Part shown: one piece after another, positions 29,283 to 39,111 of the stretch | How the letters are laid out: each line of letters starts with the position of its first letter | How positions within the stretch are numbered: position 1 is the first letter of the stretch | From: Prevotellaceae bacterium | Lineage (GTDB): Bacteria > Bacteroidota > Bacteroidia > Bacteroidales > Bacteroidaceae | Direction: 5' to 3' | DNA length: 64,000 bases | Assembly (NCBI GenBank): GCA_029226205.1 | Contig: JAQXXT010000079.1 | Span: forward strand, 1 to 64,000 | Notes under the pieces: generated by a model | Seen by the model: only the letters and a program-made list of their open reading frames with translations | Databases searched by the model: none | What the model was told of the DNA's origin: nothing | Made by a program: the position numbers and the translations under genes

Positions 29283-30737
29283 TTACTTGCTGAGTTTCTT
29301 GAGGATCAGCAGGAGGTGATCCCATACCATCTGTACGGTAGGAATGAGGAGTTTCTCATCCGGGGTATGGACATGACGGAGGGTAGGACCGAAGCTGACC
29401 ATATCGATATCAGGATATTTCTCGGAGAAGAGACCACACTCCAGACCGGCATGGATACCGAGGACCTTCGGCTCCTTGTGGAAGAGCTCCTTGTAAGCCT
29501 CCACAGCCGTCTGTACGATGGGACTGTTGGCATCGGTCTTCCATGCGGGATAGCCGTCACCTTGCTTCACCTCGGCACCGGCGAGCTGGAAGGCGGCCTT
29601 GATGCTGTTGGCCTCGTTGAGGAGGTTGCTCTTCACGTTGGAGCGCTGAGAGGAGACGATGACGATCTGATCGTCTTCCGTCTTGATGCTGGCGATATTG
29701 CTCGAGGTCTCTACGAGCCAGGCGAGTTCCTCATCCTGGCACATGGCGAAGACACCGTTGTCGACGGCCTGGACGGCACGGAAGAGATTCGTGGAGACAG
29801 CCTCGGGAACGACGGGCTGGCGGTCAGCGCTGACGAGGTTCCACTGCATCGTCGTATCGGTGACATGGAACTCATCCTCCACCTGGGCGGCAAACTGGTT
29901 CCAGTCGGCTTTCACCTCTTCTTTCTTGTCGTTGCTGACGGCGAAGACGATCTTGCCGTCACGGGGGATGGCATTGTGCATCTTACCACTGTTCCAGCTG
30001 ACGAGGCGTACGCCGAACTTCTCATTCTCGTTGTAGAGGAAACGGCCGAGGACCTTGATGGCGTTGGCGCGCTTCTTGTTGATGTCGTCGCCGCTATGAC
30101 CGCCCTTGAGGCCCTTGATGCTGCCCTCGAAGAAGAAGTAATCCTTCGGGGCCTCCTCACGGGAGAAATGGAAGGTAGCCTCCGTACCCATACCGCCGGC
30201 GCAGGAGATGAAGATCTGTCCCTCTTCCTCGGAGTCGAGGTTGATGAGGTATTTACCCGTCATGAAGCCCGGCTTCATACCTTCAGCGCCGGAGAGCTGT
30301 GTCTCCTCATCGCGTGTGAAGACGCACTCCAGAGGACCGTGCTCGATGTCGTCGCTCTCAAGGATAGCCAGTTCGATGGCATCGCCGATACCGTCGTCGG
30401 CACCGAGGGTCGTTCCCTTGGCGGTAAGCCAGTCACCGTCGATATAGGTCTGGATGGCATCCTTGGAGAAGTCGAAGTCGACATCCACGAGTTTATCGCA
30501 TACCATATCCATATGGCTCTGCAGGATGATGGTGGGGTAGTTCTCATAGCCTTTCGTGGCCGGTTTGCGGATGAGGACGTTACCAGTCTCGTCGACATGG
30601 GTCTCCAATCCGTGCTCTTTTCCGAAGTTGCTCAGATACTCGATCATTTTCTCCTCGTGCTTGGAAGGACGGGGGATGGCATTGATTTTGGCGAACTGCT
30701 CAAAAACGCGTGCCGGTTTCAAATCACTTTTGTTCAT
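29283..30737 (-). CDS. pepD: Aminoacyl-histidine dipeptidase (M20)
   Basis: LQSHMDMVC, LGADDGIG, FTRDEETQLSGAEGM, HAGLECGLFSEKYPDIDMVSFGP. Confidence 0.95.
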   Translation of the reverse strand: MNKSDLKPARVFEQFAKINAIPRPSKHEEKMIEYLSNFGKEHGLETHVDETGNVLIRKPATKGYENYPTIILQSHMDMVCDKLVDVDFDFSKDAIQTYIDGDWLTAKGTTLGADDGIGDAIELAILESDDIEHGPLECVFTRDEETQLSGAEGMKPGFMTGKYLINLDSEEEGQIFISCAGGMGTEATFHFSREEAPKDYFFFEGSIKGLKGGHSGDDINKKRANAIKVLGRFLYNENEKFGVRLVSWNSGKMHNAIPRDGKIVFAVSNDKKEEVKADWNQFAAQVEDEFHVTDTTMQWNLVSADRQPVVPEAVSTNLFRAVQAVDNGVFAMCQDEELAWLVETSSNIASIKTEDDQIVIVSSQRSNVKSNLLNEANSIKAAFQLAGAEVKQGDGYPAWKTDANSPIVQTAVEAYKELFHKEPKVLGIHAGLECGLFSEKYPDIDMVSFGPTLRHVHTPDEKLLIPTVQMVWDHLLLILKKLSK

Positions 30738-30754
30738 TTAATTATGTTATTTTA

Positions 30755-30786
30755 TTTGGTGTTTTAATCGAAATATAGTACCTTTG
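30755..30786 (+). promoter_or_regulatory. Bacteroidota-type promoter (-33 TTTG / -7 TACCTTTG)
   Basis: TTTG at 30755-30758, 20-bp spacer, TACCTTTG at 30779-30786, upstream of the 30827 ORF. Confidence 0.6.
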
Positions 30787-30826
30787 CGCTTGAATTTATA
30801 TTCAGCACATTGCAAAATTACGAAAA

Positions 30827-31012
30827 ATGATGAAAACTCTGCTCTTCACTGTGTTAATAATTGCTATATCTTTTGCATTATTATCCATAAAAGTGATCGT
30901 GAGGAAGAACGGGAAGTTCTCCTCGCAGCATGTACACGACAATCCTGCCCTGCGAAAGCTCGGCATCCACTGTGTCCTTGATCAGGACAGAGAGGCCAGA
31001 GGAGAAGCGTAG
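30827..31012 (+). CDS. Small membrane-anchored protein of a Bacteroidota-conserved type
   Basis: 61 aa: N-terminal TM then VIVRKNGKFSSQHVHDNPALRKLGIHCVLDQDREAR. Confidence 0.75.
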   Translation: MMKTLLFTVLIIAISFALLSIKVIVRKNGKFSSQHVHDNPALRKLGIHCVLDQDREARGEA

Positions 31013-31030
31013 AAAACTAAAGAAGTAAAC

Positions 31031-31056
31031 GTAGGGACATGATTCATCATGTTCCG
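31031..31056 (+). repeat. REP-like palindrome, class B (GTAGGGACATGATTCATCATGTTCCG)
   Basis: Also at 25-41, 26229-26248, 38414-38439, 38443-38468, 55479-55533, 56623-56648, 56658-56683, 58720-58745. Confidence 0.8.
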
Positions 31057-31089
31057 TCAGTTATGAAGTAAAAAAAACAGAAATATACA

Positions 31090-31686
31090 ATGAAGAAGAA
31101 CATGATTATGATGGCCGTGGCAGCCGTTGCTGCGCTGGCCATGACATCCTGCAACAAGAGCCAGCCTCAGGTAGAGTCTGCCAGTGAGACGGCCAAGGCA
31201 CCGTCAACATTGAAGATCGCTTATGTGGAGGTTGACTCCATCATGACGCAGTACACCTTTGCCAAGGAGTATTCTGATCTGTTGCAGAAGAAGAGTATGA
31301 ACATCCAGAAGACCCTCAATGCCAAGGCTCAGGCCCTTCAGGCTGCCGCTGCCAACTTCCAGCAGAAGGCACAGCAGAATGCCTACACGCAGGATCAGGC
31401 GCAGGCTATCCAGGCCGGTCTGCAGCGTCAGCAGGCTGATCTCCAGGCTCTGCAGCAGCGTCTGGGTAATGAGTTCCAGGCCGAGCAGGACAAGTATAAC
31501 AAGGCCCTGCACGACTCCATCGCTCATTATCTGAAGGCCTACAACAAGGATAAGAAGTACAGCATCATCTTCAGCAAGAGTGGTGACAATCTGCTGTACT
31601 GTGACAAGGGTTACGATATCACCAATGAAGTCATTGCCGGTCTGAACAAGGCTTACACGGGCCATGTCGGCGATGCCAAGAAGTAA
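31090..31686 (+). CDS. OmpH/Skp-family periplasmic chaperone
   Basis: Lipoprotein signal; KIAYVEVDSI; Q/A-rich coiled coil; YSIIFSKSGDNLLYCDKGYDIT. Confidence 0.93.
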   Translation: MKKNMIMMAVAAVAALAMTSCNKSQPQVESASETAKAPSTLKIAYVEVDSIMTQYTFAKEYSDLLQKKSMNIQKTLNAKAQALQAAAANFQQKAQQNAYTQDQAQAIQAGLQRQQADLQALQQRLGNEFQAEQDKYNKALHDSIAHYLKAYNKDKKYSIIFSKSGDNLLYCDKGYDITNEVIAGLNKAYTGHVGDAKK

Positions 31687-31735
31687 TACCCGACGTAGGG
31701 GCACCCCTTGTGGGCGCCCTAAAAAGAGATAAACA

Positions 31736-32386
31736 ATGAATCGTCAGGACCGATATCGTTATATATTGGACTATTTTGAAAAGGCGCAGCCAAATGTAAC
31801 CACGGAGTTGCATTTTGGCAGCGCCTTTCAACTTTTAGTGTCCACCCTTCTCAGTGCCCAGTGTACCGACAAGCGTATCAATGCCGTCACGCCGGCACTC
31901 TTCGCCCGCTATCCCGATGCCCGCAGGATGGCACAGGCCAGTGAGGATGATCTCTTCGAGCTGATCCGCAGCGTGAGCTATCCCCATGCGAAGGCCGCTC
32001 ATTTGGCGGCCATGAGTCGTATGCTCGTCAGTGATTATGGTGGGGAGGTGCCTACGGACCCGAAGGAACTTGTCAAACTTCCCGGTGTGGGCCGTAAGAC
32101 TGCCAATGTCTTGCAGGCGGTGTGGCTCGGTCGTCCTACGATGGCCGTCGACACCCATGTCTACCGTGTCAGTCACCGTTTGGGCCTTGTGCCTCATGAT
32201 GCCAATACGCCGCAGAAAGTGGAGGCTTATTTGGAGAAGCATATCCCCAAGGATGTGATCCCGAAGGCTCACCACTGGCTCCTGCTCCATGGCCGTTATG
32301 TCTGCAAGAGTCTCCATCCCCAGTGTGCGAAGTGTCCTTTCAATGACATCTGTCCGAAGTTGATGAAAGACTCGAAACTGGAGTAG
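31736..32386 (+). CDS. nth: Endonuclease III
   Basis: LLSAQCTDKRIN; LPGVGRKTANVL; VDTHVYRVSHRLGL; C-terminal Cys cluster. Confidence 0.97.
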   Translation: MNRQDRYRYILDYFEKAQPNVTTELHFGSAFQLLVSTLLSAQCTDKRINAVTPALFARYPDARRMAQASEDDLFELIRSVSYPHAKAAHLAAMSRMLVSDYGGEVPTDPKELVKLPGVGRKTANVLQAVWLGRPTMAVDTHVYRVSHRLGLVPHDANTPQKVEAYLEKHIPKDVIPKAHHWLLLHGRYVCKSLHPQCAKCPFNDICPKLMKDSKLE

Positions 32387-32411
32387 GTGGCCGCCATTTT
32401 TCTGCCAATGT

Positions 32412-32440
32412 GTAGGTGGCCGCCATGTTGCGGCCACGCA
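32412..32440 (+). repeat. REP-like palindrome, class A (preceded by a partial copy at 32383-32400)
   Basis: GTAGGTGGCCGCCATGTTGCGGCCACGCA. Confidence 0.85.
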
Positions 32441-32559
32441 CCCACATATGGCGGAGTTGTTATTTTACGAAAACATGAAAAACAAAAATGATACACGTGG
32501 GTGTGTTGTTTAAGAAGAAAACCTATAAAAACAAGATTAAAACCAATTAGAAGTAAAGG
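32440..32559 (+). repeat. ~120-bp dispersed intergenic repeat, copy 2
   Basis: See copy 1 at 26091-26210. Confidence 0.85.
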
Positions 32560-32594
32560 ATTAAGAAGGGGCAGGAACATCACGTTTCTACCCT

Positions 32595-33593
32595 TTACTT
32601 TTTTAGAATGACGTAGATAATCACGGGGGCACCGAAGAGAGGGGTGACGGCATTGAGGGGGATAATCGTGCCATCGGAGGGAAGGACGGTGATGAGCAGA
32701 CAGAGGAGGGCGAGAGTGCTGCCACTGAGCGCTGTCATCGGTATCAGGAGACGGTGATCGTCGGTTTGCGTGATGAGTCGTGCGATATGCGGGACGGCGA
32801 GTCCGATAAAGGCGATAGGTCCGCAGAATGCTGTGACGACCGCCGTGAGGAGTCCTGTGAGCAGTAACAGTTGTCCCCGGACTTTGCGGATATGGATGCC
32901 GAGGCTACGTGCATATCCCGTGCCGAGGAGCAATGTGTTGAGGGGCTTGACGAGGAGCATGGCCAGTGCCAGCAGGATGATGATCAGGGAAGCGAAGAGT
33001 GGCATGTCATCGAGAGAAACCCCTCCGAAGTTTCCCATTCCCCAGAGCATATAACTTTTCACGCCGGTCTCCGTAGCAAAATAGTTGAGCAAGGATATAA
33101 TACTCCCCGCGAGATATCCCGTCATGAGTCCGATGATGAGCAGCATGACATGATCCCTGACAATCGTGGAAACGGCGAAGATGATGACCGTCACGACCAT
33201 GGCTCCGGCGAAGGCGGCGGCGATGATGGCGGCATATCCTCCCGTGGCAGCAGCGCCACCTCCCATGCCGAGCATGACGAGGGCCACGCCGACTCCCGCG
33301 CCACTGTTGATGCCGAAGACATCAGGACCGGCGAGGGCATTGGCGAAGGCCGTCTGTAGCATCAGTCCGCTCACGGCGAGGGCACTGCCGGCGAGGAGTG
33401 CCGTCAGCGCCTGCGGCAGTCGGCTCTCGAGGATGATATACTGCCATGATGGGTTCGTTCCCTCACCGCCGCAGAGGATATGGAGGATATCTGCCGCGGG
33501 GATGGAGACGGAGCCGATGAGCAGGTTCATGATGAAGAGCAGTATAACGGCCACGGCCATCAAGGGCAGGGTATAGAAGCGGGAAAAAGACAT
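32595..33593 (-). CDS. FecCD-family iron(III)/cobalamin ABC transporter permease
   Basis: LESRLPQALTALLAGSALAVSGLMLQTAFANALAGPDVFGINSGAGVGVALV. Start trimmed to MSFSRFYTLP. Confidence 0.95.
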   Translation of the reverse strand: MSFSRFYTLPLMAVAVILLFIMNLLIGSVSIPAADILHILCGGEGTNPSWQYIILESRLPQALTALLAGSALAVSGLMLQTAFANALAGPDVFGINSGAGVGVALVMLGMGGGAAATGGYAAIIAAAFAGAMVVTVIIFAVSTIVRDHVMLLIIGLMTGYLAGSIISLLNYFATETGVKSYMLWGMGNFGGVSLDDMPLFASLIIILLALAMLLVKPLNTLLLGTGYARSLGIHIRKVRGQLLLLTGLLTAVVTAFCGPIAFIGLAVPHIARLITQTDDHRLLIPMTALSGSTLALLCLLITVLPSDGTIIPLNAVTPLFGAPVIIYVILKK

Positions 33594-33620
33594 CCTAAAA
33601 GTATATATTAAGAAGTAAAA

Positions 33621-33703
33621 GTAGGTGGCCGCCATGTAGCGGCCACGCAGCCACACTGAATCATTGATTGTGGGTGCGTGGCTGCAACATAGCGGCCACC
33701 TAC
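33621..33703. repeat. Inverted pair of class A REPs (REPIN-like)
   Basis: GTAGGTGGCCGCCATGTAGCGGCCACGCAG...TGCGTGGCTGCAACATAGCGGCCACCTAC. Confidence 0.85.
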
Positions 33704-33716
33704 TAAAGGAAAATCA

Positions 33717-36317
33717 TTAGAGATTATCGAAATTGACGGTCTGTTCCGTTGGATGGTGTTTCTTCTTCTTCTCCGGTGCGGCGGAAGAGCTGCTGCTGGA
33801 GGACGTGGAGGAACTGGAGGATGATCCTACCTGTCCGGCCTGCGGAGAGTTGTCGTCTGTCGGCCGTTCGATATCGGGATTATCCTCATCGTCGAAGTCG
33901 ATGTCGTCATAGTCGATATTCTGCGTGGAGTCTCTGTGCGAAGTCGTCTGTACTTTCGGCTTCGGCGCATAGCTGGCACACTCATACATATCTTTCGTGA
34001 TGTCATCATCGGCACCCGGCATTCTCCATTTAGCGTGATACTGCTTGAAGCGCGGATCCGCCATAAGTTTCTGCAGGAAGAGACCACAGATCGGCAGTGC
34101 CGTTCGGGATCCTTGTCCGAGGGCACCCGTACGGAAGTGTATACTTCGGTATTCACCACCGACCCAGGCACCGACGACGAGATTCGGCGATACGGCCATG
34201 AACCACGCGTCGGAGTGGTTGTTGGACGTACCCGTCTTACCACCGAAATCAGTATCATGGACATTGCCGACGAAGCCGAGGAGACCGGCTCCCGTACCAC
34301 CGGGTTCCGTGAGGTCGCCCTTGAGCATCTGCTGCATGAGGAGGGCACTCTTCGCGGGGATTACTTGGTTGTCATCCTTCGGACCCTCATAGACGACATT
34401 ACCGTCGTGGTCCACGATCTTCGTCACGAGGACGGGAGCGTGGTGGCGGCCGTAGTCTGCCACGGTGCAGTAGCCGTTGACGAGTTCGAGGAGGTTGACA
34501 TCGGAGGAACCGAGGGCCAGTGACGGCTCATCGTCGAGAGGACTCGTGATACCCATGGCCTGGGCCGTAGCGATGATACGCTTGATACCGACCTCCTGAC
34601 CGAGACGAACGGCGACGGAGTTGATACTCTTGGCGAAGGCGCTCTTCAGAGGCATGGAGTCACCGGAGAACGTGCCGCTGGCATTACCCGGCGTCCATGT
34701 GACCATCTCATGTTTCTTCTTGTCGTATACCTGCATGGAGATATACTCGTCGCGGCGCTTGTCGCAGGGAGTGAGACCCTGGTTCATCGCCTCGGTATAG
34801 ACGAAGAGTTTGAAGGTGGAGCCAGGCTGACGCATAGCCGTGGCCTTGTCATATTTCCAGTGGTTGAAGTCGATATCACCGACCCATGCCTTCACCTGTC
34901 CGCTCTGCGGCTCCATGGCCACCATAGCGCAGTGCATGAAGGTTGTCATATATTTGATGGAGTCTTCCGATGTCATGATCTTCGTCACCTCACCCTTGTC
35001 GTAGTCGAATACCTTCACGGGATGTTTCCACTCCCGGTAGTAGTAGTTGATGGAGTCGGGCTGATTCGGGAAGCGGGCCAGCAAGGCCTTGTAGAACGGC
35101 TGGCGCTGGGCGACCTGAAGGATGAAGTCGGGGATGACCTGACCGTTCTCGTCGATCCACGGCTCCTGTCCTAGCCAGTTGCCCTTGCCGACCTCGTCAC
35201 GGTGGATGGACCAGTGGTCATTGAAGAGGCGCTGCACATCCTTCATCTGTTGTTTGGCAGCCTCCTCGGCATATTTCTGCATTCTCGTGTCGATGGTCGT
35301 ATAAATCTTCAGACCACTGGCATAGAGATCCATGCCGTTCTCATCACACCAGTCCTTGAGGTATGCGGCGACGGCCTCACGGAAGTATTTGGCCTGTCCG
35401 TCATAATTCTCCTCTACCTTGAAGTCGAGCTTGATAGGAATTTGGGAGATAGAGTCGCAGGCGGCGCGCGTGAGGTCACCGTGGGTCACCATATTATTAA
35501 GTACGGTGTTACGACGGCGGAGACTGTTCTTCGGGTTCGTCTTCGGGTTATAATAGCTCGTTGCCTTGAGCATACCCACGAGGACGGCGGCCTGCTCGGT
35601 CGTGAGGTCCTTCGGAGTGGTGTTGAAATAGGTCTTGGCAGCGGTCTTGATGCCGTAGGCGTTATTACCGAAGTCGACGGTGTTGGCATACATCGTCAGA
35701 ATTTCTTTCTTGTTGTATACCGTCTCAAGTTTTGTGGCGATGATCCACTCCTTACTCTTGACGATGAGGATCTTCAGTCCGGGGACATGTCCAAGCAGAC
35801 CCGTGGAATACTGCGAACGGACGCGGAACATATTCTTCGCCAACTGCTGGGAGATGGTGGAGGCACCACGGCCGTCATGGTGAAGGATAGCATCCTTCAT
35901 GGCACTGAAGATACCGACGAAGTCGACGGCCATACCGCGCGGACGCTTATAGTAACGCTCATCCTCGGTATCGATGAGGGCGTGGAAGAAGTCGGGGTTG
36001 ATCTCCTCATATTTCACCGGCGAGCGGTTCTCGTCGAAATATTTACCGATGAGGACGCCGTCGGCACTGTATATCTCGGAAGCCTCATGGACACCGGGGT
36101 CGAGGATACCGGAAAAATAGCCTGGACTCTTACCGAAGAGCCAGAGGAAGTTGATGTCTACAGCCCCCAGATAGAGGAAGAAAGCCACAATGACAGAGGC
36201 AATGGCGATGCCTGTCTTCTTCCACCACGGCTTGCCGCGATAGAGAGATTTATACCAGGGCCAGAACCGTTTTGCCTTGTCCCATGCCCAGGCAATGAGC
36301 TTTTTGATTTTTTTCAT
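33717..36317 (-). CDS. Penicillin-binding protein 1A (transglycosylase/transpeptidase)
   Basis: DTEDERYYKRPRGMAVDFVGIFSA; RGASTISQQLAKNMF; GSTFKLFVYTEAM; GKTGTSNNHSDAWFMA. Confidence 0.97.
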   Translation of the reverse strand: MKKIKKLIAWAWDKAKRFWPWYKSLYRGKPWWKKTGIAIASVIVAFFLYLGAVDINFLWLFGKSPGYFSGILDPGVHEASEIYSADGVLIGKYFDENRSPVKYEEINPDFFHALIDTEDERYYKRPRGMAVDFVGIFSAMKDAILHHDGRGASTISQQLAKNMFRVRSQYSTGLLGHVPGLKILIVKSKEWIIATKLETVYNKKEILTMYANTVDFGNNAYGIKTAAKTYFNTTPKDLTTEQAAVLVGMLKATSYYNPKTNPKNSLRRRNTVLNNMVTHGDLTRAACDSISQIPIKLDFKVEENYDGQAKYFREAVAAYLKDWCDENGMDLYASGLKIYTTIDTRMQKYAEEAAKQQMKDVQRLFNDHWSIHRDEVGKGNWLGQEPWIDENGQVIPDFILQVAQRQPFYKALLARFPNQPDSINYYYREWKHPVKVFDYDKGEVTKIMTSEDSIKYMTTFMHCAMVAMEPQSGQVKAWVGDIDFNHWKYDKATAMRQPGSTFKLFVYTEAMNQGLTPCDKRRDEYISMQVYDKKKHEMVTWTPGNASGTFSGDSMPLKSAFAKSINSVAVRLGQEVGIKRIIATAQAMGITSPLDDEPSLALGSSDVNLLELVNGYCTVADYGRHHAPVLVTKIVDHDGNVVYEGPKDDNQVIPAKSALLMQQMLKGDLTEPGGTGAGLLGFVGNVHDTDFGGKTGTSNNHSDAWFMAVSPNLVVGAWVGGEYRSIHFRTGALGQGSRTALPICGLFLQKLMADPRFKQYHAKWRMPGADDDITKDMYECASYAPKPKVQTTSHRDSTQNIDYDDIDFDDEDNPDIERPTDDNSPQAGQVGSSSSSSTSSSSSSSAAPEKKKKHHPTEQTVNFDNL

Positions 36318-36442
36318 TTCGTTCAGAACTGTGTTTGCTAATCAAACTATATTTCTGCAAAGATACGCTTTTCTTGGCAAACGGCCATCAAAGTCCCGGA
36401 AAATTTATAATTTGTTTATAGTTTTTTTGTGGGAATTTATAA

Positions 36443-37822
36443 TCACGATTTAACTGCATGGGTGGCGGCTACGAGGGCGAGGAAGATCATCATGACGAGG
36501 AGGAAGAAGGTGTAACAGGTGCCCTGGGCCGTAGCCGTGGCAATATCCGAGGGAAGGGCAGCCTGGGCGGAGGCTACGAAGGTGGCGGCGACGGCCGTGC
36601 CGGCGGCTCCCGATAGCTGTTGCAGACTGTTGATGAGGGCGTTGCCGTCGGGGGCGAGGTCCTTCGGGAGTGTGGAGAGGCTATAGGTGAGCATGTTGCC
36701 CACGCTGAGTCCCTGGCCTAACGTATATACTATATAAAATAGGTAGAACTGCATGGTCGTGAGCTGTCGGCCGTAAATGGCGAAGAGAATCATGGATAGC
36801 AAAAGACAGCTCATTCCCGTGATGATTGGTATCCGTGGCCCGAGTTTGTCGTAGATCGTACCACCGACGACGGCGAGGACGGCACCGAGAATACACCCCG
36901 GCACGAGGAGACAACCGGCCACGAAGGCGCCCGTGTGGTTGACGAGCTGGGAGTAGTTTGGTATGGCATAGCCGATGGCCAGGGTGGCGAACTGGATGAC
37001 GAGGATCGCGGAGAGACAGCATACGAAGGAGCTGTGACGGAAAATCTCAAAGCGGAGCAGGGGAGAGGGCTCACGGCGTGACCGCCGGTCGAAGAGCAGC
37101 ATGGCGGCGATAGCGAGGATGAGCAGTGTGATGACCGTAACGCTCAGCCATCCCGCATGTGAGGCGTTGACCATGGCGATGATGAAGGCGGAATAGCCGA
37201 TGATGATCAGGAGATAGTCAAGGACATGGAAATGGGATCTGGCACCGATCTTCGACGGATGAAACAGTCGTGCGCCGATGAGAAGGGAGAGGACGAGGGG
37301 AATGAGGAGGATGAGGAAAATGTCACGCCAGCCAAGATATTCCACGACGAAGCCGCCGAAGACAGGACCCACTGCCGGTGCCATGGCCGTGATGAGCGTG
37401 GCGATACCCATGAACAGACCGAGCTTCTCACGTGGTGACTCCTCCATAACGATATTGAACATCAGCGGCAGGGCGATACCCGTACCGATACCCTGGAGCA
37501 TACGTCCGCCGATGAGTACACCGAAACAGGGTGACCAAGAGCACAGTGCCGTGGCTGTGATGAAGGAGCCGATAGCCGTGAAGAAGAGCGTGCGCTGCGT
37601 GAAGTTTCGTTTTAGATAAGAGGAAAGGGTGATGACAAGGGAGAGGATGAGCAGATAGCCCGTCGTGACCCACTGTACAGTATCCGTCGTGATGGAGAAT
37701 TCCCTCATCAGTGTAGGGAATGTGACGTTCATGGCCGTCTCACTGACGACGCCACAGAACGACATGACGCCCATGGCAACGATCTTCCCGATGAGCGACA
37801 AATAAGTGTGATTATTTTGCAT
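36443..37822 (-). CDS. MFS transporter, DHA2 (EmrB/QacA-like)
   Basis: 14-TM-like; VTTGYLLILSLVITLSSYL; GGRMLQGIGTGIALPL. Confidence 0.94.
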   Translation of the reverse strand: MQNNHTYLSLIGKIVAMGVMSFCGVVSETAMNVTFPTLMREFSITTDTVQWVTTGYLLILSLVITLSSYLKRNFTQRTLFFTAIGSFITATALCSWSPCFGVLIGGRMLQGIGTGIALPLMFNIVMEESPREKLGLFMGIATLITAMAPAVGPVFGGFVVEYLGWRDIFLILLIPLVLSLLIGARLFHPSKIGARSHFHVLDYLLIIIGYSAFIIAMVNASHAGWLSVTVITLLILAIAAMLLFDRRSRREPSPLLRFEIFRHSSFVCCLSAILVIQFATLAIGYAIPNYSQLVNHTGAFVAGCLLVPGCILGAVLAVVGGTIYDKLGPRIPIITGMSCLLLSMILFAIYGRQLTTMQFYLFYIVYTLGQGLSVGNMLTYSLSTLPKDLAPDGNALINSLQQLSGAAGTAVAATFVASAQAALPSDIATATAQGTCYTFFLLVMMIFLALVAATHAVKS

Positions 37823-37823
37823 A

Positions 37824-38396
37824 TTAATATACGATTAAACCGATGATGCCGCAGACGAGCATGACAAGGATGGGGTTGACCTTCTTGAATCGGACGGCGG
37901 CGAAGGCGGCGAGGAAGATCACGATACTTAGGATGAACATCGGCAGATTGTCTGTCGGTGAGCCAAAGTTGTCCTTATTCATCAACAACAGGGCCGCGGC
38001 GGCGATGAGACCGATAATGGCGGGGCGCAGCGGCGTGAAGATGTCCTGGATGAATGGGGCGTCACGGTGCTTGAGGAGATAACGGCTGATGGCGATCATC
38101 AGGATGAACGGCAGCCACATGATCGACAATGAGGCCATGACGGATGCCAGACAGGCCGCCCATACGGGATAACCGGCATTGATGACGGCGGTATAGCCGC
38201 AATAGGTGGCGGCATTGATGCCGATAGGTCCCGGCGTTGACTGACTGATGGCGACGATATCGGTGAACTCGGCACTCGTGAGCCAGTGGTAATGCGTCAC
38301 CACCTCACCATAGATCAGCGACAGCATGGCATAGCCACCACCGAAGTTGAAAATGCCGATCTTGCTGAAGACATAGAATAATTGGAGAAATATCAT
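37824..38396 (-). CDS. Chromate transporter (half-size ChrA)
   Basis: FNFGGGYAMLSLIYGEVV; AISQSTPGPIGINAATYCGY. Confidence 0.94.
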   Translation of the reverse strand: MIFLQLFYVFSKIGIFNFGGGYAMLSLIYGEVVTHYHWLTSAEFTDIVAISQSTPGPIGINAATYCGYTAVINAGYPVWAACLASVMASLSIMWLPFILMIAISRYLLKHRDAPFIQDIFTPLRPAIIGLIAAAALLLMNKDNFGSPTDNLPMFILSIVIFLAAFAAVRFKKVNPILVMLVCGIIGLIVY

Positions 38397-38475
38397 AATA
38401 TCATATCTTTTTTCGGAACATGATGCATCAAGTACCTACGTTCGGAACATGATGAATCAAGTCCCTATGGTAGTT

Positions 38476-39021
38476 TTACTTCTTTACTTTTTTACTTCTC
38501 ATTATTTTTCCGTAGAGGTATCCCGCGGTGCCCGTGATGATGATGATCCACACGGGGTTGACCTTCAGCAGCCAGATCAGCAGACAACTGACGATGACGA
38601 TCCAGATGTTGCGCCAGGAGATATGCGCCGTCTGCGCCATCTTGAAACACGGGGCGGCGATGAGAGCCACGACGGCGGGACGGACACCCTTGAAGAACCG
38701 TTCCACCCAGGGATTATCCTTGAAATGGCGGAAAAAAATGGCGATGATGAGAATGGCAATGATCGACGGCAGGGCAATGCCCAGGGCCCCGACGATACCG
38801 CCCCAGACGCCACGGAGCTTATAGCCGATATGACTGGCCATATCGATGGAGAAAATGCCCGGTGTGGTCTGTGCCACGACCATCACGTCCATGAACTCCT
38901 CCTTCCCCAGCCAGTGGTTCTTGTCGACGAACTCCTCCTGCATGATGGGGATCATCGCGTAGCCGCCACCGAGGGTGAAGGCTCCGATCTTATTACAAGT
39001 CAGAAAAAATTTCAGTAACAT
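38476..39021 (-). CDS. Chromate transporter (half-size ChrA)
   Basis: FTLGGGYAMIPIMQEEFV; AQTTPGIFSIDMASHIGYKL. Confidence 0.94.
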   Translation of the reverse strand: MLLKFFLTCNKIGAFTLGGGYAMIPIMQEEFVDKNHWLGKEEFMDVMVVAQTTPGIFSIDMASHIGYKLRGVWGGIVGALGIALPSIIAILIIAIFFRHFKDNPWVERFFKGVRPAVVALIAAPCFKMAQTAHISWRNIWIVIVSCLLIWLLKVNPVWIIIITGTAGYLYGKIMRSKKVKK

Positions 39022-39111
39022 CTTACAATCTTTTTCGTTTTCGGGTGCAAAGGTACAAAGAAAATGTAAGAAAAAGGTCTATGGCGATGCAAAACAAATG
39101 GAAAACGTCCT

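Noticed and set aside
28920-30767. 615-aa + strand ORF
   Set aside because: Antisense shadow of pepD and the hydrolase.
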